Shown piece after piece: positions 8,944 through 17,458 of a stretch of 64,000 bases of DNA. The DNA is taken from NCBI GenBank assembly GCA_019114135.1, contig DXGC01000065.1, positions 1 to 64,000 of the forward strand, in the 5' to 3' direction. Made by a program: the position numbers and the translations under genes. A model generated the notes under the pieces. That model did not search any database and had not been told where the DNA came from. It worked only from the letters and a program-made list of their open reading frames with translations. Source of the stretch: Candidatus Corynebacterium avicola (GTDB lineage Bacteria; Actinomycetota; Actinomycetes; Mycobacteriales; Mycobacteriaceae). The stretch's first letter is position 1. Each line of letters opens with the position of its first letter.

Positions 8944-9464
8944 GACTCGTCCCCTGTTTTTTCCGCTGTCTCCGTCGGCCGGCACTGCACAAGTGTGTTT
9001 CGCACCGCAGTGCACACGATCTCGCCATGCTGGTTACGTCCGATGTGCCGGAATTCAACGACTCCCTGGTTCGGTCGGGACGCCGAGCGTCGGACCGATA
9101 CGCAGGTGGTCTCGGCGTAGAGCGTGTCGCCGTGGAACATCGGGGCCGGGAAGCTGATGTCGGTGAATCCCAGATTGGCCACGATCGTCCCCAGTGTCAG
9201 CTGGGTCACCGACAACCCCACCAGCGTGGACAGGGTGAACATGGAGTTCACCAGACGTTCGCCGCGGAACCCTGGCTGGGTCGCCGCCCAGGCTGCGTCC
9301 AGGTGCAACGGCTGGGTGTTCATCGTCTGGGTGGTGAACAAGGTGTTGTCGGCCTCGGTGACCGTGCGGCCCGGACGGTGGAGGTAGGTCACGCCCTCCT
9401 CGAACTCCTCGAGCCACAGCCCGCGCTGTTCAATCGTCTTGGTGGTCTCGGTGGTCCCGGTCAT
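8940..9464 (-). CDS. MaoC-family enoyl-CoA hydratase (Rv2499c-like)
   Basis: This is a hot-dog-fold hydratase of about 174 residues with the motif region NTQPLHLDAAWA, in which the Asp and His of the MaoC active site fall, followed by ERLVNSMFTLSTLVGLSV and FPAPMFHGDTLYAET. It sits between the acyl-CoA dehydrogenase and the CitE-like lyase. Its expected job is hydration of 3-methylglutaconyl-CoA to 3-hydroxy-3-methylglutaryl-CoA. The ATG at 9462-9464 has GGAGG ten bases upstream. A GTG at 9471-9473 that overlaps the previous stop (GTGA) is also possible but abuts that ribosome binding site. The substrate comes from operon context. Confidence 0.82.
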   Translation of the reverse strand: MTGTTETTKTIEQRGLWLEEFEEGVTYLHRPGRTVTEADNTLFTTQTMNTQPLHLDAAWAATQPGFRGERLVNSMFTLSTLVGLSVTQLTLGTIVANLGFTDISFPAPMFHGDTLYAETTCVSVRRSASRPNQGVVEFRHIGRNQHGEIVCTAVRNTLVQCRPTETAEKTGDES

Positions 9465-9469
9465 CCCGA

Positions 9470-10657
9470 TCACCCCTCCAACCCCAGGGAGCGGGCGATG
9501 AGCATCAACTGGACCTCGGTGGTGCCCTCACCGATCTCGAGGATCTTCGAGTCACGGTAGTGGCGTGCCACCCGGCTCTCGTTCATGAACCCGGCACCGC
9601 CGAAGACCTGGGTGGCATCCCTGGAGTTGTCCATTGCGGCTTCAGCGGCGATCATCTTCGCGATCGAGGCTTCGCGGCTAAAGTCCGCACCGGTGAGCAT
9701 TTTCTGCGCCGCTGCCCGCCACGCCTGCCGCGCGGACCAGGCGCGAGCCTCCATCCTGGCAATCTTGAAGGAGATTCCCTGGTACTCGGATATTGGTCGT
9801 CCGAAGGAGGTGCGCTGGGAGGCGTACTTCGCCGCTTCGTCGACGCAGCCCTGCGCTGCACCAGTGGCGAGGGCGGCGATCGCGACACGTCCCTCAGCCA
9901 GAATCGAGAGGAACTGGGCGAAGCCGCGACCGCGGGTACCCAACAGGTTTTCCTCCGGCACACGGACGTCGTCGTAGCTCAGCGGGTGGGTGTCCGAACA
10001 GTTCCAGCCGACCTTGTCGTAGGCAGGTTCAGCGGTGAATCCGGGGGTGTCGGTGGGCACGATGATCGCCGAGATCTCCTTGCGGCCGTCTTCCCTGGTT
10101 CCGGTCACTGCGGTGGTGGTGACCAAAGAGGTGATGTCGGTCCCGGAGTTGGTGATGAACTGTTTCGAACCGTTGAGAACCCAGTCACCGCCGTCGAGCG
10201 TGGCGGTGGTCTTCGTACCGCCGGCATCGGAACCTGCCTCAGGTTCGGTCAGTCCGAACCCTGCCAGGGTTCGCCCTGCGACGAGATCAGGCAACCAGGT
10301 CTTCTTCTGTTCCTCTGTACCGAAGCGGTAGATCGGCATCGCGCCGAGTGAGCAACCGGCTTCCAGGGTGATCGCCACAGACTGATCGACGCGGGCGATC
10401 TCCTCCAGTGCGACACCGAGGGCGAAGTAGTCACCGCCCATTCCTCCATAGTCCTCGGAGAACGGAAGTCCGAACAGCCCGAGCTCGCCCATCTGCGCCT
10501 GGATCTCGTAGTCGAAGGTGTGGTGGCGGTAGTTCTCGGTCATCTTCGGGTCGATGACCTCGTTGGCGAACTCCTCGACGGTGCGTCGGAGCTCGACGAG
10601 CTCGGGGTCCAGACCGTCGTCAGCGATGGAGCGGGTGCGGGACATTGATGTAGTCAT
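9470..10657 (-). CDS. Acyl-CoA dehydrogenase (isovaleryl-CoA-dehydrogenase position)
   Basis: This FAD-dependent acyl-CoA dehydrogenase has 395 residues. It carries the signature FGLTEPEAGSDAGG, the substrate/FAD strand WVLNGSKQFITN, and QVFGGAGFMNESRVARHYRDSKILEI. The sequence then reads GEGTTEVQ, so a glutamate occupies the catalytic-base position used by short- and medium-chain enzymes. Human isovaleryl-CoA dehydrogenase has a non-acidic residue there and takes its base from another helix. ATG 10655-10657 has AAGGA seven bases before it; a longer reading into the upstream gene is rejected. In the operon it would convert isovaleryl-CoA to 3-methylcrotonyl-CoA, but the active-site pattern leaves room for another branched or short acyl-CoA. 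Confidence 0.88.
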   Translation of the reverse strand: MTTSMSRTRSIADDGLDPELVELRRTVEEFANEVIDPKMTENYRHHTFDYEIQAQMGELGLFGLPFSEDYGGMGGDYFALGVALEEIARVDQSVAITLEAGCSLGAMPIYRFGTEEQKKTWLPDLVAGRTLAGFGLTEPEAGSDAGGTKTTATLDGGDWVLNGSKQFITNSGTDITSLVTTTAVTGTREDGRKEISAIIVPTDTPGFTAEPAYDKVGWNCSDTHPLSYDDVRVPEENLLGTRGRGFAQFLSILAEGRVAIAALATGAAQGCVDEAAKYASQRTSFGRPISEYQGISFKIARMEARAWSARQAWRAAAQKMLTGADFSREASIAKMIAAEAAMDNSRDATQVFGGAGFMNESRVARHYRDSKILEIGEGTTEVQLMLIARSLGLEG

Positions 10658-10682
10658 TGTTGTTTCCTTCTCTTGTCGAGGT

Positions 10683-11129
10683 TCAGGCGTCGGTTGGGTC
10701 GCGAGGAACGAGGAACTGCAGGTTGGCTTCCAGAACCGGTGTCTCGTCCTGGTTTTCAAGCACGCCGCGACAAGTCACCACGGAAGTGGTTCCATCAGAA
10801 CGGTCTCGGATGTCCACCACCTCCGAGCATGTTCGGACCTGGTCGCCGAAGAACACCGGGTGCAGGAACCGGAGTCTCTCGATGCCGTAGAACGCGTGAA
10901 AGTAGCGGGGGTCCAGGGTGACCTGCCCCAACAACGTCGAGAGCAGCAGTGCCCCATGGGCGATCTGTCGTCCGAACATGCTCTCGGCGGCGTAGTCGGG
11001 ATCCAGGTGGAGTGGATGACGGTCACCGGTGAGTTCTGCGAAATCACGGACGTAGTCACCGGTGACCTCGGCCCAGTCGGTGGTTTCTCGGTCGCCGAGA
11101 CTCATGTCGGCGTAGCGTGCGCTGATCAT
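10683..11129 (-). CDS. Second MaoC-like dehydratase
   Basis: This short hot-dog protein (148 residues) contains DRHPLHLDPDYAAESMFGRQIAHGALLLS, which holds the classical MaoC Asp/His pair (D...H) and the GxxIAHG stretch of (R)-specific enoyl-CoA hydratases. It lies between the biotin-carboxylase gene and the acyl-CoA dehydrogenase gene and is distinct from the MaoC gene at 8940. It may start at ATG 11127-11129 or at an in-frame GTG at 11133-11135 that overlaps the previous stop. AAAGGA lies upstream of both. I do not recall a counterpart at this position in the mycobacterial cluster, so its role (a second hydratase or a different substrate) is open. Confidence 0.82.
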   Translation of the reverse strand: MISARYADMSLGDRETTDWAEVTGDYVRDFAELTGDRHPLHLDPDYAAESMFGRQIAHGALLLSTLLGQVTLDPRYFHAFYGIERLRFLHPVFFGDQVRTCSEVVDIRDRSDGTTSVVTCRGVLENQDETPVLEANLQFLVPRDPTDA

Positions 11130-11131
11130 GG

Positions 11132-13294
11132 TCACGCTGTCCTTTCGGCCTGGTCCGACTGGTCCGCCTGTGCTGCCTGTGCTGCCTGTTCTGTCAGGGG
11201 CACAGGTTGGTCGAGTACTGATGCCAGGACGCTGCCTGCGCCGACCTTGTCGCCGATGACGCAATGCAGTCGCACCGCACCATCATGGGTGGCGGTCAGA
11301 CTGTGTTCCATCTTCATCGCCTCGAGGACCAGCAATGGTTGTCCTGCAGCGACGTGGTCGCCGTCGGTGACTCGGATGGCGACGACGGTGCCCGGCATCG
11401 GGCTGCGGACATCGTCCTCGTCCGCAGCGACGGCGGAGGCGTCCTTGCCCAGCCCGAGCAGCTGAAGCGTCCAGGTACCGTCCGGTCCGGTCACGGCGAC
11501 GGCTTGGGAACCCGGAGTAGATCCAGGGACCGGCTGGGAGAGCCATCGGCGCGTGCCCTGGTCAGTCCCACCGAGGATCCAGGTCGTCGCTGCGTCGTCG
11601 CAGGCAGTGGCCACGAGAGTCGCGGTGGTGCTGTCACCGATGTCGTCCGTCACCGACGATCCGACGGGCCGGGTGATCAGCGTGAGATTCTCGGTTCCGC
11701 TGACCGCCAGGTCGACCAGCCCGGTGCCCGGTACGGACACCCGGCTACGGAACGGGGCCGCCTCCGCCCCGGCGCGCCACCCGTCGGCTCGGGCCCAGGA
11801 GCCCCGGTGACCGGCCGCAACCGTTGCGTCCTCTGCTCGAGCGCGCAGTGCGAGACCGGTGACGAGCAGAGCCTCGGCAGGCGCAATCGGTTCACCGAAC
11901 CCGTCGGCGATCCGGTCGAGCAGGCCCGTGTCCAGGTTCCCGCCGATGACCTTTTCTTCGGCGAGCAGGTAACGACAGAAGTCGATGTTGGTGCCCGGAG
12001 AGCCCTCGGGGCCTAACCCGACGAGCATGGTGGTTGCCAGGGCGGCGTCGAGGCGGGCTATGGCCTGGTCCCGGTCCGTACCGTGGGCGATGACCTTGGC
12101 GAGCATCGGGTCGTAGTCCGAGCCGATGTGCTGTCCGACGGCGATGCCGGTGTCCACACGGATCCCGGCCCCGCTCGGCCAACGCAGCGCAGTTACCGTG
12201 CCTCCGGTCGGCAGAAACGCTGCGGCCGGGTCCTCGGCATAGACTCGGGCCTCGATCGCGTGCCCGGTAAGCGTGACATCCTCCTGCGAGACCGGCAGCG
12301 ATTCGCCCTGAGCGACGCGGATCTGAAGTTCCACGAGGTCGACCCCGGTGACCAGCTCGGTGACGGGGTGTTCGACCTGTAGCCGGGTGTTCATCTCCAT
12401 GAAGAAGAAGAGGTCCGGGCGCTTCGCGGAGACGATGAACTCCACCGTGCCCGCGCCGCGGTAGCCGCAGGAACGGGCGGCGTCGCAGGCTGCTTCACCG
12501 ATCCGGGTGCGGGTCTCCTCGTCGAGCAGCGCCGAGGGGGCCTCCTCAATCACCTTCTGGTGGCGGCGCTGCAGGGAGCACTCCCGCTCACCGAGGTGGA
12601 TAACGTTCCCGTGGGAGTCCGCCATAACCTGGACCTCGATGTGTCGCGGGGTGTCAACGAAGTGCTCGATGAACAGGGTCTCGTCCCCGAAGGACGAGGC
12701 TGCCTCGCGGCGCGCCGCCACCAGGGTCTCTCCCAGGTCGTCGGGTGAGGTGACGACGTGCATACCTTTTCCGCCACCGCCAGCGGAGGGCTTTATGAGT
12801 ACCGGGAACTCTACTCCTGCTCCTCCATCGGCCCCGGTGACTCCGGCGATGAGGTCATCGTCGGTGAGGCCGGGTCGCGAAATACCCGGGACGGTGGGCA
12901 CACCGCGGGATTCGACGGTGGCGCGGGCGGTGATCTTGTCGCCCATGCCGTCAATTGCTTCGGCCGGAGGGCCGATGAAGACGATGCCGCTGTCTTCACA
13001 GGCACGCGCGAAACTGGCGTTCTCCGACAGGAAGCCGTAGCCGGGGTGGATTGCTCCGGCGCCGGTGGCGATGGCGGCGCCTATCACCCGGTCGATGTTC
13101 AGGTAGGACTCGCTGGCCGCGGCCGGTCCGATCCGGACGGCTGTGTCGGCGAGGCGGACATGTGGGGCGTCCGTGTCTGCGTCGGAGTAGACGGCGACGG
13201 CACGCAACCCCATGTCCTGCACGGTGCGGATGACCCGGCAAGCGATCTCGCCGCGGTTGGCGATGAGAACGGTGTCGAACTCAGCGTATGGCAT
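11132..13294 (-). CDS. accA1: Methylcrotonyl-CoA-type carboxylase alpha subunit (biotin carboxylase + biotin carrier)
   Basis: This 720-residue protein carboxylates its own biotin and presents it to the beta subunit. In order it has the biotin-carboxylase N-domain ([17 protein letters not shown]), the ATP-grasp loop [27 protein letters not shown], a middle linker domain, and a C-terminal biotinyl domain with [12 protein letters not shown], where Lys near residue 661 takes biotin. The last about 20 residues are a Gln/Ala-rich tail. ATG 13292-13294 has AAAGGAGA seven bases upstream. The beta subunit precedes it by 14 bases. The same gene pair in M. tuberculosis (accA1-accD1) is a 3-methylcrotonyl-CoA carboxylase, which fits the rest of this operon. 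Confidence 0.92.
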   Translation of the reverse strand: MPYAEFDTVLIANRGEIACRVIRTVQDMGLRAVAVYSDADTDAPHVRLADTAVRIGPAAASESYLNIDRVIGAAIATGAGAIHPGYGFLSENASFARACEDSGIVFIGPPAEAIDGMGDKITARATVESRGVPTVPGISRPGLTDDDLIAGVTGADGGAGVEFPVLIKPSAGGGGKGMHVVTSPDDLGETLVAARREAASSFGDETLFIEHFVDTPRHIEVQVMADSHGNVIHLGERECSLQRRHQKVIEEAPSALLDEETRTRIGEAACDAARSCGYRGAGTVEFIVSAKRPDLFFFMEMNTRLQVEHPVTELVTGVDLVELQIRVAQGESLPVSQEDVTLTGHAIEARVYAEDPAAAFLPTGGTVTALRWPSGAGIRVDTGIAVGQHIGSDYDPMLAKVIAHGTDRDQAIARLDAALATTMLVGLGPEGSPGTNIDFCRYLLAEEKVIGGNLDTGLLDRIADGFGEPIAPAEALLVTGLALRARAEDATVAAGHRGSWARADGWRAGAEAAPFRSRVSVPGTGLVDLAVSGTENLTLITRPVGSSVTDDIGDSTTATLVATACDDAATTWILGGTDQGTRRWLSQPVPGSTPGSQAVAVTGPDGTWTLQLLGLGKDASAVAADEDDVRSPMPGTVVAIRVTDGDHVAAGQPLLVLEAMKMEHSLTATHDGAVRLHCVIGDKVGAGSVLASVLDQPVPLTEQAAQAAQADQSDQAERTA

Positions 13295-13308
13295 GGTCTT
13301 CTCTCCTT

Positions 13309-14952
13309 TCACATCCGGAAGACGCCGAACCCGGCACCGGTGTTCTGATTTTTGGCGGGATTGCTCTGGTAGCCCTGGTCGTCGCGGGGGACGCGGGCAC
13401 AGATTCCGAGTGCCATGGCGAGGACGCGCCGGGTGTCCGCGGGGTCGATGACGCCGTCGTCCCACAGTCGGGCGGTCGCATACCAGCAGCTGGACTTCTC
13501 CTCGAACAGGTCGCGGATCGGGGCTTCGAACGCCTCCCGGTCCGCGTCGGTCCACGTTCCGCCGTCGCGGGTGACCCGGGCTTCACGGACGGTGGACAAG
13601 GTCATAGCGGCCTGAGCCCCGCCCATCACCGAGATTTTCGCGTTCGGCCAGGTCCACAGGAATCGCGGCGAGTAGGCGCGGCCGCACATCGCGTAATTGC
13701 CGGCGCCGAAGCCTCCTCCCGTGATCACAGTGAGTTTCGGGACGCTCGCGGTGGCTACGGCGGTCACCATCTTCGCCCCGTGCTTGGCAATACCACCCTG
13801 CTCGTAGTCCTTGCCGACCATGAAGCCGGTGGTGTTCTGCAGGAAGATCAGCGGTGTACCACGCTGTTCACACAGCTCGATGAAGTGGGCGGCCTTGGCG
13901 GCGCCGTCTCCGAAGATGACACCGTTGTTGGCGATCACCCCGACCCGGTGCCCTTCGATGCGGGCAAAGGCGGTGACGACCGAGTCTCCGTACTCTGCCT
14001 TGAACTCGTGGATCGAGCCGGTGTCGGCGATGACCTCGATGACCTTGCGGGCATCGTAGGGGGTCTTCAAGTCGGTGGGGACGATCTCATAGAGCTCAGT
14101 CTGGTCGGACGCAGTGTAGGTGGTGGCATCTCCGACTGATGGTGCGGGGGTGTCCTCCGGCAGGGTGGCGACGATGTCCCTGATTCGCTGCAGCGCATCG
14201 GCATCGTCCGCGGCAAGATGGTCGGTGACGCCGGAGATCCTGGAGTGCATCGCTCCGCCACCGAGTTCCTCTGCGCTGACGTCCTCACCGGTGGCCGCCT
14301 TCACCAGCGGTGGGCCAGCGAGGAAGATGGTTCCCTGACCGTCGACGATAACGGTCTCGTCGGAGATCGCGGGGACGTATGCACCGCCTGCGGTACACGA
14401 TCCCATCACGGCGGAAAGCTGCGGAATTCCGCGTGCGGACATGCGCGCCTGGTTGAAGAAGATGCGTCCGAAGTGGTCACGGTCGGGGAACACCTCGTCC
14501 TGCTGAAGCAGCATCGCGCCACCTGAATCCACGAGGTAGATACAGGGGAGCTGGTTCGCTTCGGCGATCTCTTGGGCCCGCAGGTGCTTCTTCACGGTAA
14601 TTGGGTAGTAGGTGCCTCCGGAGACGGTGGCGTCGTTGGCTGCGATGAGGCAGAGCCTGCCTTCGACCAATCCCACTCCGGCGATAATTCCGGCACCGGG
14701 GGCCTTGCCGTCGTACATGTCCTCGGCGGCGAGCGGGGCAATCTCCAGGAAAGGGCTTCCCGGGTCGAGAAGGGCGTTGACCCGGTCTCGGGGCAGCATC
14801 TTGCCGCGGGACTGATGACGCTGACGGGCTTTCTCGCCGCCACCGCGACGTGCCCTGGCGATTCGGTCGCGTAGTTCGGTGGTGAGTGACGAAAATCCAG
14901 GGACACTGTCTACGTCGTGGACGGCGACCGGGTCGGTGGCAGGTGCAGTCAC
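13309..14952 (-). CDS. accD1: Methylcrotonyl-CoA-type carboxylase beta subunit (carboxyltransferase)
   Basis: This 547-residue carboxyltransferase transfers the carboxyl group from biotin to the acyl-CoA. Family marks are [34 protein letters not shown], the oxyanion-hole glycines in [14 protein letters not shown], and [20 protein letters not shown] followed by [10 protein letters not shown], all characteristic of methylcrotonyl-CoA carboxylase beta subunits. GTG 14950-14952 is taken as the start because AAAGGA lies seven bases before it. It is the first gene of the operon and faces the divergent TetR gene across an intergenic region with operator-like repeats. Confidence 0.92.
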   Translation of the reverse strand: MTAPATDPVAVHDVDSVPGFSSLTTELRDRIARARRGGGEKARQRHQSRGKMLPRDRVNALLDPGSPFLEIAPLAAEDMYDGKAPGAGIIAGVGLVEGRLCLIAANDATVSGGTYYPITVKKHLRAQEIAEANQLPCIYLVDSGGAMLLQQDEVFPDRDHFGRIFFNQARMSARGIPQLSAVMGSCTAGGAYVPAISDETVIVDGQGTIFLAGPPLVKAATGEDVSAEELGGGAMHSRISGVTDHLAADDADALQRIRDIVATLPEDTPAPSVGDATTYTASDQTELYEIVPTDLKTPYDARKVIEVIADTGSIHEFKAEYGDSVVTAFARIEGHRVGVIANNGVIFGDGAAKAAHFIELCEQRGTPLIFLQNTTGFMVGKDYEQGGIAKHGAKMVTAVATASVPKLTVITGGGFGAGNYAMCGRAYSPRFLWTWPNAKISVMGGAQAAMTLSTVREARVTRDGGTWTDADREAFEAPIRDLFEEKSSCWYATARLWDDGVIDPADTRRVLAMALGICARVPRDDQGYQSNPAKNQNTGAGFGVFRM

Positions 14953-15015
14953 GGCCGGATCCTTTCGTTGAGGGAGACACGTGGTCAGGTTGCGGAGTGT
15001 TCGTTTCGACCGAGC

Positions 15016-15059
15016 GTATATGACGTGGGTCACACTGAAAAGCAATCATTAGTGATTGG
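15016..15059 (-). promoter_or_regulatory. Promoter/operator region of the accD1 operon
   Basis: Read toward accD1, a possible -10 (TATACG, 15016-15021) is overlapped by a CRP/GlxR-like site at 15020-15035 (TATGA-N6-TCACA, one mismatch). Just upstream is an inverted repeat, CAATCA-N4-TGATTG, at 15044-15059, placed near the -35. A second copy of the repeat lies before the TetR gene. The layout suggests repression by the TetR protein with added carbon control. The factors are inferred. Confidence 0.5.
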
Positions 15060-15105
15060 TTTTCCACTGACCGTCGTTCAGCGCTGCCACCTGGAGGTTT
15101 CTCCA

Positions 15106-15134
15106 TTGAAACCACCCCCGTTTCAGGGTAAAAT
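15106..15134 (+). promoter_or_regulatory. Near-consensus promoter reading toward the TetR gene
   Basis: TTGAAA (15106-15111), a 17-base spacer and TAAAAT (15129-15134) make the best sigma-A-type promoter seen in this window. Transcription would start near 15142 and give the TetR gene a leader of about 160 bases. A second possible -10, TAGACT, lies at 15251-15256, much closer to the gene. Confidence 0.55.
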
Positions 15135-15276
15135 AATTACACTCTCCCTAGTACAGACAATCACTGACGACTTCATCGGGGGCGAATGCGCCCACTCCAT
15201 CCGTGCCCCCGGAAAAGAGGAAAATGGTTCCCCCTCCTCTGCCACCCCGTTAGACTTCCCAGCATCGCCACTGTCC

Positions 15277-15290
15277 AATCACCAGTGATT
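15277..15290. promoter_or_regulatory. Second TetR-type operator, next to the TetR ribosome binding site
   Basis: AATCA-CCAG-TGATT is an inverted repeat with the same arms and spacing as the one at 15044-15059. It ends four bases before the AAGGAG of the TetR gene. Binding here would block transcription from either upstream promoter, giving autoregulation. A lone half-site AATCACT also occurs at 15159-15165 and another upstream of the thiolase gene at 1120-1126. Confidence 0.5.
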
Positions 15291-15303
15291 CTTAAGGAGA
15301 GCC

Positions 15304-15921
15304 TTGTCGACGCCACATGCCGAGCCCCAACAGCAGCGCAGTCGCGAGACCCGTCAGAGCCTGCTCTCCGCAGCCCTCAGGGTCCTGACCAACGAGGGAC
15401 TCCGGGGCACAACCGTGAGCGCGGTCGCCGCCCAAGCCGGTGTTTCACGAGGCGCCGCCCAGCATCACTTCCCAACCCGTGACGCCCTCATCGAGGCTAC
15501 TGTCGCCCACTTCTATGCCAAGGTCACCCAACAGCTGCGCAGTTCCGTAGCTAACCTCGGCGCCGGCCAGTACGCCGCACCCGTCAACGACGTCATCTCG
15601 TTGGTCGTCGAATCCTTCAGCTCTGACTCCTTCCACGCCGCCCTGCACGTCTGGTCTGCCGCGGCCGGGCCCGAGAGCGACTTACGCGACCTGATCATCG
15701 CCGCAGACACCCGGTACGCCCGTGAGGTCTATCAGTTAATGGCCCTGGCCCTCGACGCAGACCTCTCGGATCAACACACCCGCCGCTTGTTGCGCAGCAC
15801 CATCGATTTCGCTCGCGGCCTCGGACTCGGCGCGGTCCTTGTCGACAATGTCGAGCACCGCACCACCGTCACCACCACCTGGTCGGACATCCTCGACAGC
15901 GGAATCCGCCGCAACAGTTGA
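15304..15921 (+). CDS. TetR-family regulator of the leucine-type operon
   Basis: This 205-residue regulator starts with a TetR helix-turn-helix (RQSLLSAALRVLTNEGLRGTTVSAVAAQAGVSRGAAQHHFPTRDALIEATV, about residues 13-62) followed by an all-helical ligand domain. The start is TTG 15304-15306, preceded by AAGGAGA. It is transcribed away from accD1, the same arrangement as Rv2506 beside the M. tuberculosis leucine cluster. Two matching inverted repeats lie between the genes. The ligand is probably an acyl-CoA of the pathway, but that is inference. Confidence 0.88.
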   Translation: MSTPHAEPQQQRSRETRQSLLSAALRVLTNEGLRGTTVSAVAAQAGVSRGAAQHHFPTRDALIEATVAHFYAKVTQQLRSSVANLGAGQYAAPVNDVISLVVESFSSDSFHAALHVWSAAAGPESDLRDLIIAADTRYAREVYQLMALALDADLSDQHTRRLLRSTIDFARGLGLGAVLVDNVEHRTTVTTTWSDILDSGIRRNS

Positions 15922-15960
15922 TGCACCGCCTGGGCCACCATCGGACCTACGATGGCCACC

Positions 15961-17454
15961 ATGCCCCACCGACCCCACCGGCCCAGTCGATCGCCGCGCA
16001 CCGCCGTCGTCGTCGGGTCCGGACCGAACGGCCTGGCCGCCGCAGTCACACTCGCCCATGCCGGTGTGCAGGTAACGGTGCACGAGGCTGCCACCACCAT
16101 CGGTGGTGGGGTCCGCAGTTCCGAGCTCATGGTGCCGGGCGTGGTCCATGACCTGTGTTCGGCCACCCACCCACTGGCCCAGGCCGGCGCCTTCCTCCGC
16201 GACCCAGACATGGCCGCGGCTCTGCGTGGTCACGGCCTGGACTTCGCACACGCGCCGGTGGACATGGTGCACGTCCTCGACGACACCTCCACCGACCGCG
16301 CCGGTGCCGCAACACTGCACACGTCGGTGGACGCCACCGCAGCGGACTTCCCCACACAGGACGCCCGGATGTGGCGGTCCAGCTTCTCCCCCTTCATCGA
16401 CCGCCTCGAGGCCCTGGCCGACGACATCCTGCAGCCCCTGGTCCACCTTCCCCGCAATCCGCTGACCTTGGCCGGGTTCGGGACGCAGGCCCTGCTCCCG
16501 GCGTCCTGGTCGTGGCGCCGCTTCCGCTCCCCACAGGCCCGGGCCCTGTTCGCCGGGATCGCCGCCCACGCCTTCACCCCGCTGCATGTTCCGGCGTCCT
16601 CGGCGGCAGGGCTGCTGCTCACCGTCGCGGGCCACGCCCACGGGTGGCCGGTCGCCGTCGGTGGGTCGCAGACCATCGCCGATGCCCTGGCCGCCGAACT
16701 ACGGTCCTTCGACGGAGAGATCCTCACCGACTCACCGGTGACCGACTTCTCCCACATCGGCGATGCCGACCTCGTCCTTCTGGACACCTCCGTGGAGACC
16801 GCTGCCTCGATCCTCGGCGACCGGGTGCCGCACCGGGTGGCGCGCGCCTGGTCAAGGTTCCGAAGGGGACCAGCGGTGGCCAAAGTGGACTACGTCATCG
16901 AGGGCGATGTCCCCTGGCTCCACGAGGACGCCCGGCGCGCCGGCACTATCCACCTGGGCGGAACCGCCGAGCAGATCGCCGTCGCCGAGCAGGACTGCTG
17001 GTCGGGGCGTCTGCCCCAGCGTCCCTTCACACTGGTCTGCCAGCAGTACCTCGCCGACCCCTCCCGCTCGACCGTCGTCGACGGTCGCACCCTGAATCCG
17101 CTGTGGGCCTACGCCCACGTGCCCGCCGGATGGACGGGCAGTGCGCAGGACACCTTCGACCTGGTCACCGCCCAGATCGAACGGGCAGCACCGGGTTTCC
17201 GTGAGCGCGTCCTGGACTGGCGTGCCTCGCCCCCGGCCGCCGTGGCGTCCCACAACGCCAACAACGTCGGCGGGGAGATCTCCGGCGGCGCCAATGATCT
17301 GGCGCAGCTCATCGCCCGCCCCCGCGTCCTACAGCCCTATGACACCGGGGTTCCCGGAGTGTTCCTGTGTTCCTCGGCGACCGCACCCGGCGGCGGGGTG
17401 CACTTCATGTGCGGGGTCAATGCCGCTCGGCGAGCACTGTCAGCCCGCGCTTGA
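15961..17454 (+). CDS. FAD-dependent oxidoreductase, phytoene-desaturase-like
   Basis: This 497-residue flavoprotein begins with a Rossmann dinucleotide motif (TAVVVGSGPNGLAAAVTLAHAG, then Glu42 at the end of the second strand) and ends with a second FAD-contact region, GVFLCSSATAPGGGVHFMCGVNAAR, as in the COG1233 phytoene dehydrogenase-related family. No carotenoid gene is nearby, so the substrate is unknown. ATG 15961 is chosen over the in-frame ATG at 15952 because TACGAT lies exactly seven bases before it, which predicts a leaderless mRNA. It converges with the DUF4334 gene, leaving only four bases between them. Confidence 0.8.
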   Translation: MPHRPHRPSRSPRTAVVVGSGPNGLAAAVTLAHAGVQVTVHEAATTIGGGVRSSELMVPGVVHDLCSATHPLAQAGAFLRDPDMAAALRGHGLDFAHAPVDMVHVLDDTSTDRAGAATLHTSVDATAADFPTQDARMWRSSFSPFIDRLEALADDILQPLVHLPRNPLTLAGFGTQALLPASWSWRRFRSPQARALFAGIAAHAFTPLHVPASSAAGLLLTVAGHAHGWPVAVGGSQTIADALAAELRSFDGEILTDSPVTDFSHIGDADLVLLDTSVETAASILGDRVPHRVARAWSRFRRGPAVAKVDYVIEGDVPWLHEDARRAGTIHLGGTAEQIAVAEQDCWSGRLPQRPFTLVCQQYLADPSRSTVVDGRTLNPLWAYAHVPAGWTGSAQDTFDLVTAQIERAAPGFRERVLDWRASPPAAVASHNANNVGGEISGGANDLAQLIARPRVLQPYDTGVPGVFLCSSATAPGGGVHFMCGVNAARRALSARA

Positions 17455-17458
17455 CTGC

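Noticed and set aside
8944..9015. N-terminal extension of the CitE-like lyase
   Set aside because: It would overlap the MaoC gene by 75 bases, and the ATG at 8943 forms the usual 4-base ATGA overlap.
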